From Pedomonas sp051304405 (GTDB taxonomy: Bacteria > Pseudomonadota > Alphaproteobacteria > Sphingomonadales > Sphingomonadaceae): a stretch of DNA of 64,000 nt. Location: the NCBI RefSeq assembly GCF_051304405.1, contig NZ_JBPPGG010000004.1, positions 1 through 64,000 of the forward strand, given 5' to 3'. A program made the position numbers and the translations under genes. Of the stretch, positions 57,551 to 64,000 are shown piece after piece. The number at the start of each line of letters is the position of its first letter. Position 1 is the stretch's first letter. The notes under the pieces were generated by a model. It did no database searches and had not been told where the DNA came from. It worked only from the letters and a program-made list of their open reading frames with translations.

Positions 57551-57576
57551 AAAGGCCCGCCGGTTGGCGGGCCTTT
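57551..57576 (-). terminator. Rho-independent terminator of asd
   Basis: Arms AAAGGCCCGCC and GGCGGGCCTTT around GGTT. The minus-strand transcript ends in a U run (A-rich left flank on the plus strand). The core is identical to the hairpin at 50084. It also lies downstream of the AAA ATPase gene, which could share it. Confidence 0.8.
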
Positions 57577-57609
57577 CGGTTCGGGACAGGGCTGAACCCC
57601 GCGTGCCGC

Positions 57610-58635
57610 TTAGCCCTTCTTGAGGTGGCGGCGGCCGAGAAGCTCGGCGATCTGGACGGCGTTGAGGGCCGCACCCTTGCGGAGGTTGTCGGAGACGCAC
57701 CACAGGGCAAGGCCGTTCTCCACGGTCGGATCCTTGCGGATGCGGCTGACGTAGGTGGCAAAGTCGCCCACGCACTCAACCGGCGTGGTGTAGCCGCCGT
57801 TCTCGCGCTTATCGACCACCATCACGCCCGGCGCCTCGCGCAGGATCTCGCGGGCCTGGCGCTCGGTGATCGGGTTCTCGAACTCGATGTTGATGGCTTC
57901 CGAGTGGCCCACAAACACCGGAACGCGCACGCAGGTGGCGGTCACCTTGATGTCCGGGTCGAGAATCTTGTTGGTCTCGACCGCCATCTTCCACTCTTCC
58001 TTGGTGTAGCCATCGTCCATGAAGACGTCGATGTGGGGGATGACGTTGAACGCGATCGGCTTGGTGAACTTCTTCGGCTCCTCGCGGTCGCCAACGAAAA
58101 TGGCCCGGGTCTGCTCGAACAGCTCGTCCATGCCCGCCTTGCCCGCGCCGGAGACCGACTGGTAGGTGGAGACCACCACGCGCTTGATCTTCGCCACATC
58201 GTGCAGCGGCTTCAGCGCCACCACCATCTGCGCCGTGGAGCAGTTGGGATTGGCGATGATGTTCTTCTTCTTGTAGGCGTCGATGGCGTCCGGGTTCACC
58301 TCGGGCACGATGAGGGGAACATCCGGGTCCATGCGGTAATAGGAGGCGTTGTCGATGACGACGCAGCCCGCCGCCGCGATCTTGGGCGCATAGGCCTTCG
58401 AGACGTCCGAGCCCGCGGACATCAGGGCGATGTCGACGCCGGTGAAATCAAAGGTGTCGAGGTTCTTGCACTTGAGGGTCTTGCCGGTATCGCCCAGCTC
58501 CACCTCGACGCCAACGGAGCGCGAGGAGGCAAGGGGGATGATCTCGTCCGCCGGGAATTCCCTCTCGGCCAGGATGTTCAGCATTTCGCGGCCCACATTC
58601 CCGGTGGCGCCGACGACGGCAACACGGTAGCCCAT
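57610..58635 (-). CDS. asd: aspartate-semialdehyde dehydrogenase
   Basis: 341 residues. The NADP-binding N terminus is YRVAVVGATGNVGREMLNIL; the catalytic Cys near 132 is in NPNCSTAQMVVALKPL; the substrate-binding region includes QSVSGAGKAGMDELFEQTR. It reduces aspartyl phosphate to aspartate semialdehyde for lysine, threonine and methionine. ATG at 58635 after GGAG. It lies downstream of leuB on the same strand. Confidence 0.96.
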   Translation of the reverse strand: MGYRVAVVGATGNVGREMLNILAEREFPADEIIPLASSRSVGVEVELGDTGKTLKCKNLDTFDFTGVDIALMSAGSDVSKAYAPKIAAAGCVVIDNASYYRMDPDVPLIVPEVNPDAIDAYKKKNIIANPNCSTAQMVVALKPLHDVAKIKRVVVSTYQSVSGAGKAGMDELFEQTRAIFVGDREEPKKFTKPIAFNVIPHIDVFMDDGYTKEEWKMAVETNKILDPDIKVTATCVRVPVFVGHSEAINIEFENPITERQAREILREAPGVMVVDKRENGGYTTPVECVGDFATYVSRIRKDPTVENGLALWCVSDNLRKGAALNAVQIAELLGRRHLKKG

Positions 58636-58691
58636 GTCAGTCTCCAGTTACATAATGCGCGTGGGTTATGTCCGCGCGCCCCGAATATTTC

Positions 58692-58710
58692 AAGAAACGA
58701 ATTGTTTCTT
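58692..58710. promoter_or_regulatory. inverted repeat between leuB and asd
   Basis: Arms AAGAAAC and GTTTCTT around GAATT, in an AT-rich 117-nt gap upstream of asd. It could be an operator for asd or a weak leuB terminator; no T run follows the hairpin. Confidence 0.35.
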
Positions 58711-58752
58711 GTCTAAAATAGCAATTTTGTTGCTCACCTCGTTGCAGAGCCG

Positions 58753-59853
58753 TCAGGCGGCAAGGCGTTTGAGAATGGCGTCACCCATCTCCGCCGTGCC
58801 CACCTTCCGGCAGCCCTCGACCCAGATATCGGGCGTGCGGATGCCGTCGGCCAGGGTCTGGGCCACCGCCGCCTCCAGCCGGTCGGCGTCCTCGCCGCGG
58901 TCGAAGCTGAAGCGCAGGCACATGGCGAGCGACAGGATGGTGGCGCAGGGGTTGGCAACACCCTTGCCGGCGATGTCCGGCGCGGAGCCGTGGATCGGCT
59001 CGTAGAGCGCCGGCTGCTTGCCGGTCACCGGGTCCTTCGCGCCGAGCGAGGCGGAAGGCAGCATGCCGAGCGAGCCCGTCAGCATGGCCGCCTGGTCGGA
59101 GAGGATGTCGCCGAACAGGTTGTCGGTGAGGATCACGTCGAACTGCTTGGGCGCACGCACCAGCTGCATGGCGCAGTTGTCGGCCAGGATGTGCTCCAGC
59201 CGGACGTCCGCGTACTCGGCGTCGTGCAGCTTCTGCACCTCCTCCTTCCAGAGCAGGCCCGATTCCATCACGTTGTGCTTCTCGGCCGAGTGCACCGTGT
59301 TGCGGCGCTTGCGCGCCAGCTCGAACGCCACGCGGGCGACGCGGTGGATCTCCGAGGTGGTGTAGACCTGGGTGTTGACGCCCCGGCGCTCGCCGTTGCC
59401 CAGATCCTCGATGCCGCGCGGGGTGCCGAAGTAGACGCCGCCGGTCAGCTCGCGCACGAACAGGAGGTCCAGCCCCTCCACAACCTCCCGCTTGAGGGTG
59501 GAGGAATCCGCCAGCGCCGGGAAGCAGATGGCCGGGCGCAGGTTGGCAAACAGGTCCAGATCCTTGCGCAGACGCAGGAGGCCCGCCTCCGGGCGCTTGT
59601 CATAGGGCTGGCCCGCCCACTTGGGCCCGCCGACCGAACCCATCAGCACCGCATCGGCCGCCCTGGCCTTCTCCAGCGCCGCGTCGGTGAGCGGCACGCC
59701 GTGAACGTCGATGGAGGCGCCGCCCAGCAGATCCTCGCTGACGGCAACATCGAAACCGCGATGCGCGCGCAGCCAGTTCACGATCTTCACAGCCTCGGCC
59801 GCCACTTCCGGGCCGATGCCGTCGCCGGGGAGAATGAGAAGGGTTTTGGTCAT
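58753..59853 (-). CDS. leuB: 3-isopropylmalate dehydrogenase
   Basis: 366 residues. MTKTLLILPGDGIGPEVAAE at the N terminus, DAVLMGSVGGPKW, LLFVRELTGGVYFGTPRGIE (substrate Arg/Tyr region) and LTDNLFGDILSDQAAMLTGS with metal-binding Asp residues are all present. It oxidises 3-isopropylmalate to the leucine precursor 2-oxoisocaproate. ATG at 59853 is the family start; the upstream frame belongs to the REPIN region. Separated from leuD by a REPIN-like repeat. Confidence 0.96.
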   Translation of the reverse strand: MTKTLLILPGDGIGPEVAAEAVKIVNWLRAHRGFDVAVSEDLLGGASIDVHGVPLTDAALEKARAADAVLMGSVGGPKWAGQPYDKRPEAGLLRLRKDLDLFANLRPAICFPALADSSTLKREVVEGLDLLFVRELTGGVYFGTPRGIEDLGNGERRGVNTQVYTTSEIHRVARVAFELARKRRNTVHSAEKHNVMESGLLWKEEVQKLHDAEYADVRLEHILADNCAMQLVRAPKQFDVILTDNLFGDILSDQAAMLTGSLGMLPSASLGAKDPVTGKQPALYEPIHGSAPDIAGKGVANPCATILSLAMCLRFSFDRGEDADRLEAAVAQTLADGIRTPDIWVEGCRKVGTAEMGDAILKRLAA

Positions 59854-59910
59854 GGTTTCGTCCCTGGTGTGCGTGTTCCAAGGCCTTCGGCCCCGCCTGC
59901 GGCGGGCTTT

Positions 59911-60018
59911 CCGGGGGATTTCCCATCCCCCGGACCCCCTTCGGGATGATTGGGCCGCGCCCTTCATCACGGGTGCGGCCCTGTTCTGCCAGGGGGTGTG
60001 GGGGGCAAAGACCCCCAC
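59911..60018. repeat. REPIN-like inverted pair of palindromes
   Basis: The left head is CCGGGGGAT-ttccc-ATCCCCCGG (59911-59933). The right head is GTGGGGG / CCCCCAC (59998-60018) followed by GAAAAG. The middle module is GGGCCGC...GCGGCCC (59952-59981), whose start GGGCCGCGCCCTTC matches 18449. It fills the leuB-leuD gap (59854-60056). Confidence 0.6.
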
Positions 60019-60056
60019 GAAAAGCTCCGCGCAGCGGAAAAGCCGAAGGCTTCAAT

Positions 60057-60677
60057 TCAACGGCCGAGCCCGGCGGCGCCCGCCAGCCACGGTTTGGTGG
60101 CCTTCTGGTTGGCCTCGTAGGCGCTGATCCTGTCTTCCATCTGGAGGGTGATGCCGATTTCGTCGAGGCCGTTCAGCAGGCAGTGCTTGCGGAACGGGTC
60201 GATCTCGAAGGCGAAGCGGTCCTGGAACGGCGTCGTCACCACCTGGTTTTCCAGGTCGATGGTGATCTCGGCCTCCTTCGCCACTTCGAGCAGGCGATCG
60301 ACGGCCGCCTGCGGCAGCACCACGGCGAGGATGCCGTTCTTGAAGGCGTTGCCGGAGAAGATGTCCGAATAGGACGGGGCGATGATCGCCCGGATGCCGA
60401 GGTCGCCCAGCGCCCAGGCCGCGTGCTCGCGGGAGGAGCCGCAGCCGAAGTTGTCGCCCGCGATGAGGATCGGCGCGCCGCGATAGCGCTCCTGATTGAA
60501 GATGGCGTCCGGATTTTCCGAGCCGTCCTCGTTGTAGCGGATGGTCTCGAACGCCCACTTGCCGAGGCCGGAGCGGGTGATGGACTTCAGGTGGCGCGCC
60601 GGGATGATGACGTCCGTGTCCACGTTGCGCTGGCCGAAGGGAATGGCCGTGCCGGTGAGCAGCTTGAATGCCTGCAT
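60057..60677 (-). CDS. leuD: 3-isopropylmalate dehydratase small subunit
   Basis: 206 residues. Family marks: AIPFGQRNVDTDVIIPARHL, GDNFGCGSSREHAAWALGDL and GIRAIIAPSYSDIFSGNAFK. With LeuC it isomerises 2-isopropylmalate to 3-isopropylmalate. ATG at 60677 follows GGAGGACAG. It is 19 nt downstream of leuC. Confidence 0.96.
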   Translation of the reverse strand: MQAFKLLTGTAIPFGQRNVDTDVIIPARHLKSITRSGLGKWAFETIRYNEDGSENPDAIFNQERYRGAPILIAGDNFGCGSSREHAAWALGDLGIRAIIAPSYSDIFSGNAFKNGILAVVLPQAAVDRLLEVAKEAEITIDLENQVVTTPFQDRFAFEIDPFRKHCLLNGLDEIGITLQMEDRISAYEANQKATKPWLAGAAGLGR

Positions 60678-60696
60678 GGAACTGTCCTCCTGAATC

Positions 60697-62124
60697 TTAG
60701 CCGACCAGCTGGCGCACGTCGGTGAGGCGGCCGGTGATGGCCGCCGCGGCCGCCATCGCCGGGGAGACCAGGTGGGTGCGCGCACCCGGGCCCTGGCGGC
60801 CGACGAAGTTGCGGTTGGAGGTGGAGGCGCAGCGCTCGCCCGCGGGCACCTTGTCCGGGTTCATGGCGAGGCACATGGAGCAGCCGGGCTCGCGCCATTC
60901 AAAGCCGGCCTCGATGAAGATGCGGTCCAGACCCTCCGCCTCGGCCTGACGCTTGACGAGGCCCGAGCCGGGGACAACGAGCGCCTGCCGGATGGTCGCG
61001 GCCACCTTGCGGCCCTTCACCACGGCGGCGGCGGCGCGCAGGTCCTCGATGCGGCTGTTGGTGCAGGAGCCGATGAAGATGTGCTGCACTTCCACGTCCT
61101 CCAGCCGCTGGCCGGGGGTGAGGCCCAGGTACTCCAGCGCCTTGGCGACAGCCGCCTGCTTGGACGGCTCGGCGAAATCGGCGGGCGAGGGCACAACGCC
61201 GGTGATGGGCGCCACGTCCTCCGGGCTGGTGCCCCAGGTGACCAGCGGCGCGATCTTGGTGGCGTCGATGTACACCGAGCGGGCGTATTCGGCGCCCGGG
61301 TCCGTCGGCAGGGTGCGCCACCAGGCCAGCGCCTGCTCCCACGCCGCGCCCTTGGGCGCGCGGGGCTTGCCCTGGAAGTAGGCGAAGGTCTTCTCGTCCG
61401 GCGCGACAAGGCCGGAGCGGGCGCCCGCCTCGATCGACATGTTGCAGACGGTCATCCGCCCTTCGATGGACATGTCGCGGATGGTGGAGCCGGTGTACTC
61501 GAGCACGTGGCCGGTGCCGCCCGCCGCGCCCAGCGCGCCGCTGATGGCCAGCGCCACGTCCTTGGGGGTGATGGAGAAGCCGAGCGGACCCTCGACGCGC
61601 ACCTCCATGGGCTTGGACTGCTTCAGCAGCAGGGTCTGGGTCGCCAGCACATGCTCGACCTCGGACGTGCCGATGCCGAAGGCCAGCGCGCCAAACGCGC
61701 CGTGGGTGGAGGTGTGGCTGTCGCCGCACACCACCGTGGTGCCGGGCAGCGTGAAGCCCTGCTCCGGGCCGACCACGTGGACAATGCCCTGCTCGGCGGC
61801 GGTCATCTCGATGTGCTCGATGCCGAACTCGGCGCAGTTGGCGCGCAGCGTCGCCACCTGGGTTGCCGACTGCGGGTCCTTGATCGGCAGCACTTCGCCA
61901 TTCTCGACGCGCTTGGTCGTCGGCACGTTGTGATCGGGCACGGCAAGGACAAGATCCGGGCGGCGGACGCGCCGGCCAGCGGCGCGCAGCCCCTCGAACG
62001 CCTGCGGGGTGGTCACCTCATGGATGATGTGCCGGTCGATGTAGAGGAGGCTGGTGCCGTCCGGACGCGACTCGACAACGTGATCATCCCAGATCTTTTC
62101 ATAAAGGGTACGCGGGCGGCTCAT
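60697..62124 (-). CDS. leuC: 3-isopropylmalate dehydratase large subunit
   Basis: 475 residues. The aconitase-type [4Fe-4S] ligands are in IGSCTNSRIEDLRAAA and EPGCSMCLAMNPDKV; CGDSHTSTHGAFGALAFGIG is a conserved loop. GGGCGACG-type start gives MSRPRTLYEKIWDDHVV. First gene of leuC-leuD-(repeat)-leuB. A weak promoter may lie in the 126 nt after rplS. Confidence 0.96.
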   Translation of the reverse strand: MSRPRTLYEKIWDDHVVESRPDGTSLLYIDRHIIHEVTTPQAFEGLRAAGRRVRRPDLVLAVPDHNVPTTKRVENGEVLPIKDPQSATQVATLRANCAEFGIEHIEMTAAEQGIVHVVGPEQGFTLPGTTVVCGDSHTSTHGAFGALAFGIGTSEVEHVLATQTLLLKQSKPMEVRVEGPLGFSITPKDVALAISGALGAAGGTGHVLEYTGSTIRDMSIEGRMTVCNMSIEAGARSGLVAPDEKTFAYFQGKPRAPKGAAWEQALAWWRTLPTDPGAEYARSVYIDATKIAPLVTWGTSPEDVAPITGVVPSPADFAEPSKQAAVAKALEYLGLTPGQRLEDVEVQHIFIGSCTNSRIEDLRAAAAVVKGRKVAATIRQALVVPGSGLVKRQAEAEGLDRIFIEAGFEWREPGCSMCLAMNPDKVPAGERCASTSNRNFVGRQGPGARTHLVSPAMAAAAAITGRLTDVRQLVG

Positions 62125-62171
62125 GATCTGTCCTTCAATGTGCCGTGAACGTTATTTTCTGTCTGGTATAA

Positions 62172-62214
62172 GGCAAAGAAAAGCCGCGCCAGCGGATTTT
62201 CCACCGGCGCGGCT
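62172..62214 (-). terminator. terminator of the trmD-rplS transcript
   Basis: The long stem AGCCGCGCC / GGCGCGGCT (62182-62190 and 62206-62214) has inner CC-GG pairs and a U-rich minus-strand tail TTTTCTTTGCC. It lies 37 nt after the rplS stop. Confidence 0.75.
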
Positions 62215-62250
62215 CTTTGTCTTTCTGGCTTTGGTCCGCTGACTTGCGGA

Positions 62251-62637
62251 TCAGGCCTCGCCGCCGCCGGATGCCGGCTTGTCCCGAAGTTCGGCAATAC
62301 GGGCGGATTTGCCCGAGCGCTGACGCAGGTAGTAAAGCTTCGCGCGCCGGACGTCGCCACGGCGGACCACTTCGATCGAATCGATCACCGGGCCATACAG
62401 CGGGAACACACGCTCCACGCCTTCGCCGAACGAAATCTTGCGGACGGTGAAGCTCGAGCCCAGGCCCTTGTTGGAGCGGGCGATGCACATGCCCTCGAAG
62501 TACTGAACGCGGGTGCGGTCGCCTTCCTTCACGCGCACGCCCACGCGCAGCGTGTCGCCCGCGCGGAACTGCGGAATGGCCTTGCTCTCGGTGAGCTTGG
62601 CAATCTGCTCTTTCTCGAGCTTTTCGATCAGGTTCAT
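62251..62637 (-). CDS. rplS: 50S ribosomal protein L19
   Basis: 128 residues. Features of L19: IPQFRAGDTLRVGVRVKEGD, RVQYFEGMCIARSNKGLGSS, SFGEGVERVFPLYGPVIDSI and RGDVRRAKLYYLRQRSGKSA. The C-terminal 13 residues are a Gly/Ala tail. It is 63 nt downstream of trmD and probably co-transcribed with it. Confidence 0.97.
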   Translation of the reverse strand: MNLIEKLEKEQIAKLTESKAIPQFRAGDTLRVGVRVKEGDRTRVQYFEGMCIARSNKGLGSSFTVRKISFGEGVERVFPLYGPVIDSIEVVRRGDVRRAKLYYLRQRSGKSARIAELRDKPASGGGEA

Positions 62638-62700
62638 GGTCCTGTCCTTACCTTCTCAAGCTGCTCGCCAGAGGGCGACCGTGCTGATCCCCGACAGCCC

Positions 62701-63435
62701 CTACCGGCCCTTGCGCGCCAGGTAGGTCTCCCAGAGATCCGGCCGCCATAGCCGGGTTCTCTCCTCCGCCTGGGCCCTTCGCCAGGCGGAGATCCGCGCA
62801 TGATTTCCGGAGAGCAGCACCTCCGGGATCGTGCGCCCCTCCCACTCGCGTGGTCGGGTGTAGTGCGGATACTCCAGGAGCCCGTCCCAGGAGGCATCCA
62901 CACTGAAACTCTCTTCGGACTCGCTTTCCGCCGCACCCATGACGCCGGGCAGCAGGCGGACCACCGAGTCCAGGATCACCATTGCCGCCATTTCGCCGCC
63001 GGAGAGCACATAGTCCCCGATCGAGACCTGTTCGATTCGGGCGCCGTTGCTGAACGTGTGCTCGAACACCCGCTCGTCGATGCCCTCGAACCGGCCGCAC
63101 AGCAAAATGACACCCGGCCCCTCGCTCAAGGCCTTGACCCGGCGTTGAGTCAGAGGCGTGCCCCGAGGGGTCGGTGCAATCACCGGAACATCCGGCTGCG
63201 CTGCAATGGCTGCCTCGACGCTACGGCCCACCACATCGGCCCGCATGACCATGCCGGGGCCTCCGCCGGCGGGCGTGTCGTCGACGGATCGGTGCTTATC
63301 GCTCGCAAAATCCCGGATGTCCAGCGTTTTTAGGGACCACAGACCCCTGGAAAGCGCTGTCCCCGCCAGGCTGTGGCCGAGCGGGCCGGGAAACATGTCC
63401 GGCAGGATGGTCAGCACGGTGGCGGCAAAGGTCAT
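62701..63435 (-). CDS. trmD: tRNA (guanine-N1)-methyltransferase
   Basis: 244 residues with the SPOUT/trefoil-knot motifs: ALSRGLWSLKTLDIRDFASD, DDTPAGGGPGMVMRADVVGR, ILLCGRFEGIDERV and EQVSIGDYVLSGGEMAAMVI. It makes m1G37 in tRNAs reading CNN codons, protecting against frameshifts. ATG at 63435 gives MTFAATVLTILPDMFPG. Normally the cluster is rpsP-rimM-trmD-rplS, but neither rpsP nor rimM lies upstream here. Confidence 0.96.
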   Translation of the reverse strand: MTFAATVLTILPDMFPGPLGHSLAGTALSRGLWSLKTLDIRDFASDKHRSVDDTPAGGGPGMVMRADVVGRSVEAAIAAQPDVPVIAPTPRGTPLTQRRVKALSEGPGVILLCGRFEGIDERVFEHTFSNGARIEQVSIGDYVLSGGEMAAMVILDSVVRLLPGVMGAAESESEESFSVDASWDGLLEYPHYTRPREWEGRTIPEVLLSGNHARISAWRRAQAEERTRLWRPDLWETYLARKGR

Positions 63436-63755
63436 GGGGTCTTCTCTTGGTGTCCTCAAGCGGGTTCCTGTTAGCGGCAAGGGCGCCCATTGACCAGCCC
63501 CGCATGACCGGCCCCGGGGGCGGGCAAGCGGGGCGGAACGGCGGCGGAATGGGGCTAAGTCCTTGTTCATACGGCGTTCAGCCATTCGTCGGCCCAGACG
63601 AACGACCCATCCGGTGGTCGTATGCAAGCGGCGGTCCATCCGGTTCGGGTGGGTCGAACGGGGGAGGGGACGGTTTCTGCTCACGGGCGACGGGCTCGGC
63701 CATACGTCCGGCCCGCCCTTTGCGTCTCATGACACCAGTCAACGGAGAGTACACG
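63436..63755. other. divergent intergenic region upstream of trmD
   Basis: 320 nt between trmD (minus) and a secreted-protein gene (plus). No rimM, rpsP or other supported gene; promoter elements not identifiable by eye. Confidence 0.3.
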
Positions 63756-64000
63756 ATGATCACGTTGAAAACCGCCCTCTTTGCCGGCGTTGCGGGCCTC
63801 CTCCTGGCCTCGGGCGCGGCCCATGCCCAGTCCTCCGCCACCCCGGACGAGGCGCCGCCGACCGTCACGCAGGACCCCACGCCGGGCACGCCGTCCCCGG
63901 GCACGACGGCGCCGGACCGGGTGCCGGGCACCACGCCGGGGGCGCCGACGCCGGGTGCTCCCTATGCGACCGACCCATACGGAAACATCAACCCCGAAGC
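63756..64000 (+). CDS. secreted Pro/Thr-rich protein (partial, runs off the window)
   Basis: The first 81 codons of a gene that continues past the window end. A signal peptide (LKTALFAGVAGLLLASGAAHA) is followed by a mature region rich in Pro, Thr and Gly (GTPSPGTTAPDRVPGTTPGA). ATG at 63756 follows GGAGAG. Probably exported or periplasmic, low complexity; no family can be named from this fragment. Confidence 0.7.
   Translation, partial: MITLKTALFAGVAGLLLASGAAHAQSSATPDEAPPTVTQDPTPGTPSPGTTAPDRVPGTTPGAPTPGAPYATDPYGNINPE

Overview
The window is a GC-rich (roughly two-thirds G+C) bacterial chromosome segment. The 16S sequence, the alphaproteobacterial-type LexA box (GAAC-N7-GAAC), the DUF1476 ATPase-inhibitor gene, the LiuR-type beta-oxidation regulator and the order trmD-rplS-leuC-leuD-leuB-asd point to an alphaproteobacterium, probably Sphingomonadales or a neighbouring order. 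That placement is inferred from motifs and gene order, not from a database search.

Layout. 1-5.6 kb: a complete rRNA operon (16S, tRNA-Ile, tRNA-Ala, 23S, 5S, initiator tRNA-Met) followed by degenerate copies of the tRNA 3' end. 6-15 kb: a LuxR-type regulator without luxI, a GntR regulator, SOS-controlled error-prone polymerase dnaE2, an unknown secreted/membrane protein, a transglycosylase-like protein, a crotonase and a NYN-domain protein. 15-18 kb: small redox/sulfur genes (TusA-like, GFA-like, MDR reductase, ohr). 18-27 kb: purine genes purC-purS-purQ, then purL separated from them by ridA, a low-GC TM-protein/ImmA-IrrE cassette and a DUF885 peptidase; then DUF1476, bolA, grxD and a PLP decarboxylase. 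An assembly gap with homopolymer artefact lies at 29.44-29.62 kb. 29.8-42.7 kb: mixed housekeeping and regulatory genes (OsmC/GntR operon, HAD, GNAT, cysK, MFS, LOG, GntR-UTRA, Nudix, 2-oxoglutarate oxygenase, PRC-barrel, endonuclease V, CitE-like lyase, two glutamine-rich disordered proteins, DUF962). 42.8-48.6 kb: a beta-oxidation operon (merR/liuR-like, acyl-CoA dehydrogenase, thiolase, fadB-like) behind a near-perfect operator palindrome. 48.9-55.9 kb: acyltransferase, M2 peptidase, truncated hemoglobin, Anbu-type proteasome homologue, alpha/beta hydrolase, Cu/Zn SOD, DUF454. 56.2-57.5 kb: a lower-GC ORC/Cdc6-like AAA ATPase behind five 10-bp GTTAT repeats. 57.6-63.4 kb: asd, leuB, leuD, leuC, rplS, trmD, all on the minus strand; the window ends inside a secreted Pro/Thr-rich protein.

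The most striking non-coding signal is a dispersed family of intergenic palindromes (head of type GCAGRGGGTC-loop-GACCCYCTGC with a conserved flank GCGGCCCGAA...) that occurs singly or as inverted pairs of about 110-215 bp at 18.3-18.5, 48.7-48.9, 55.4-55.6 and 59.9-60.0 kb. This architecture resembles REPINs. Other points of interest are the GTTAT array/AAA ATPase locus, the TM/ImmA cassette with an operator-overlapped promoter, hairpin-bearing 33-bp tandem repeats at the 3' end of the M2 peptidase gene, and palindromic operators in front of several regulators. No CRISPR array, transposase or prophage was seen.
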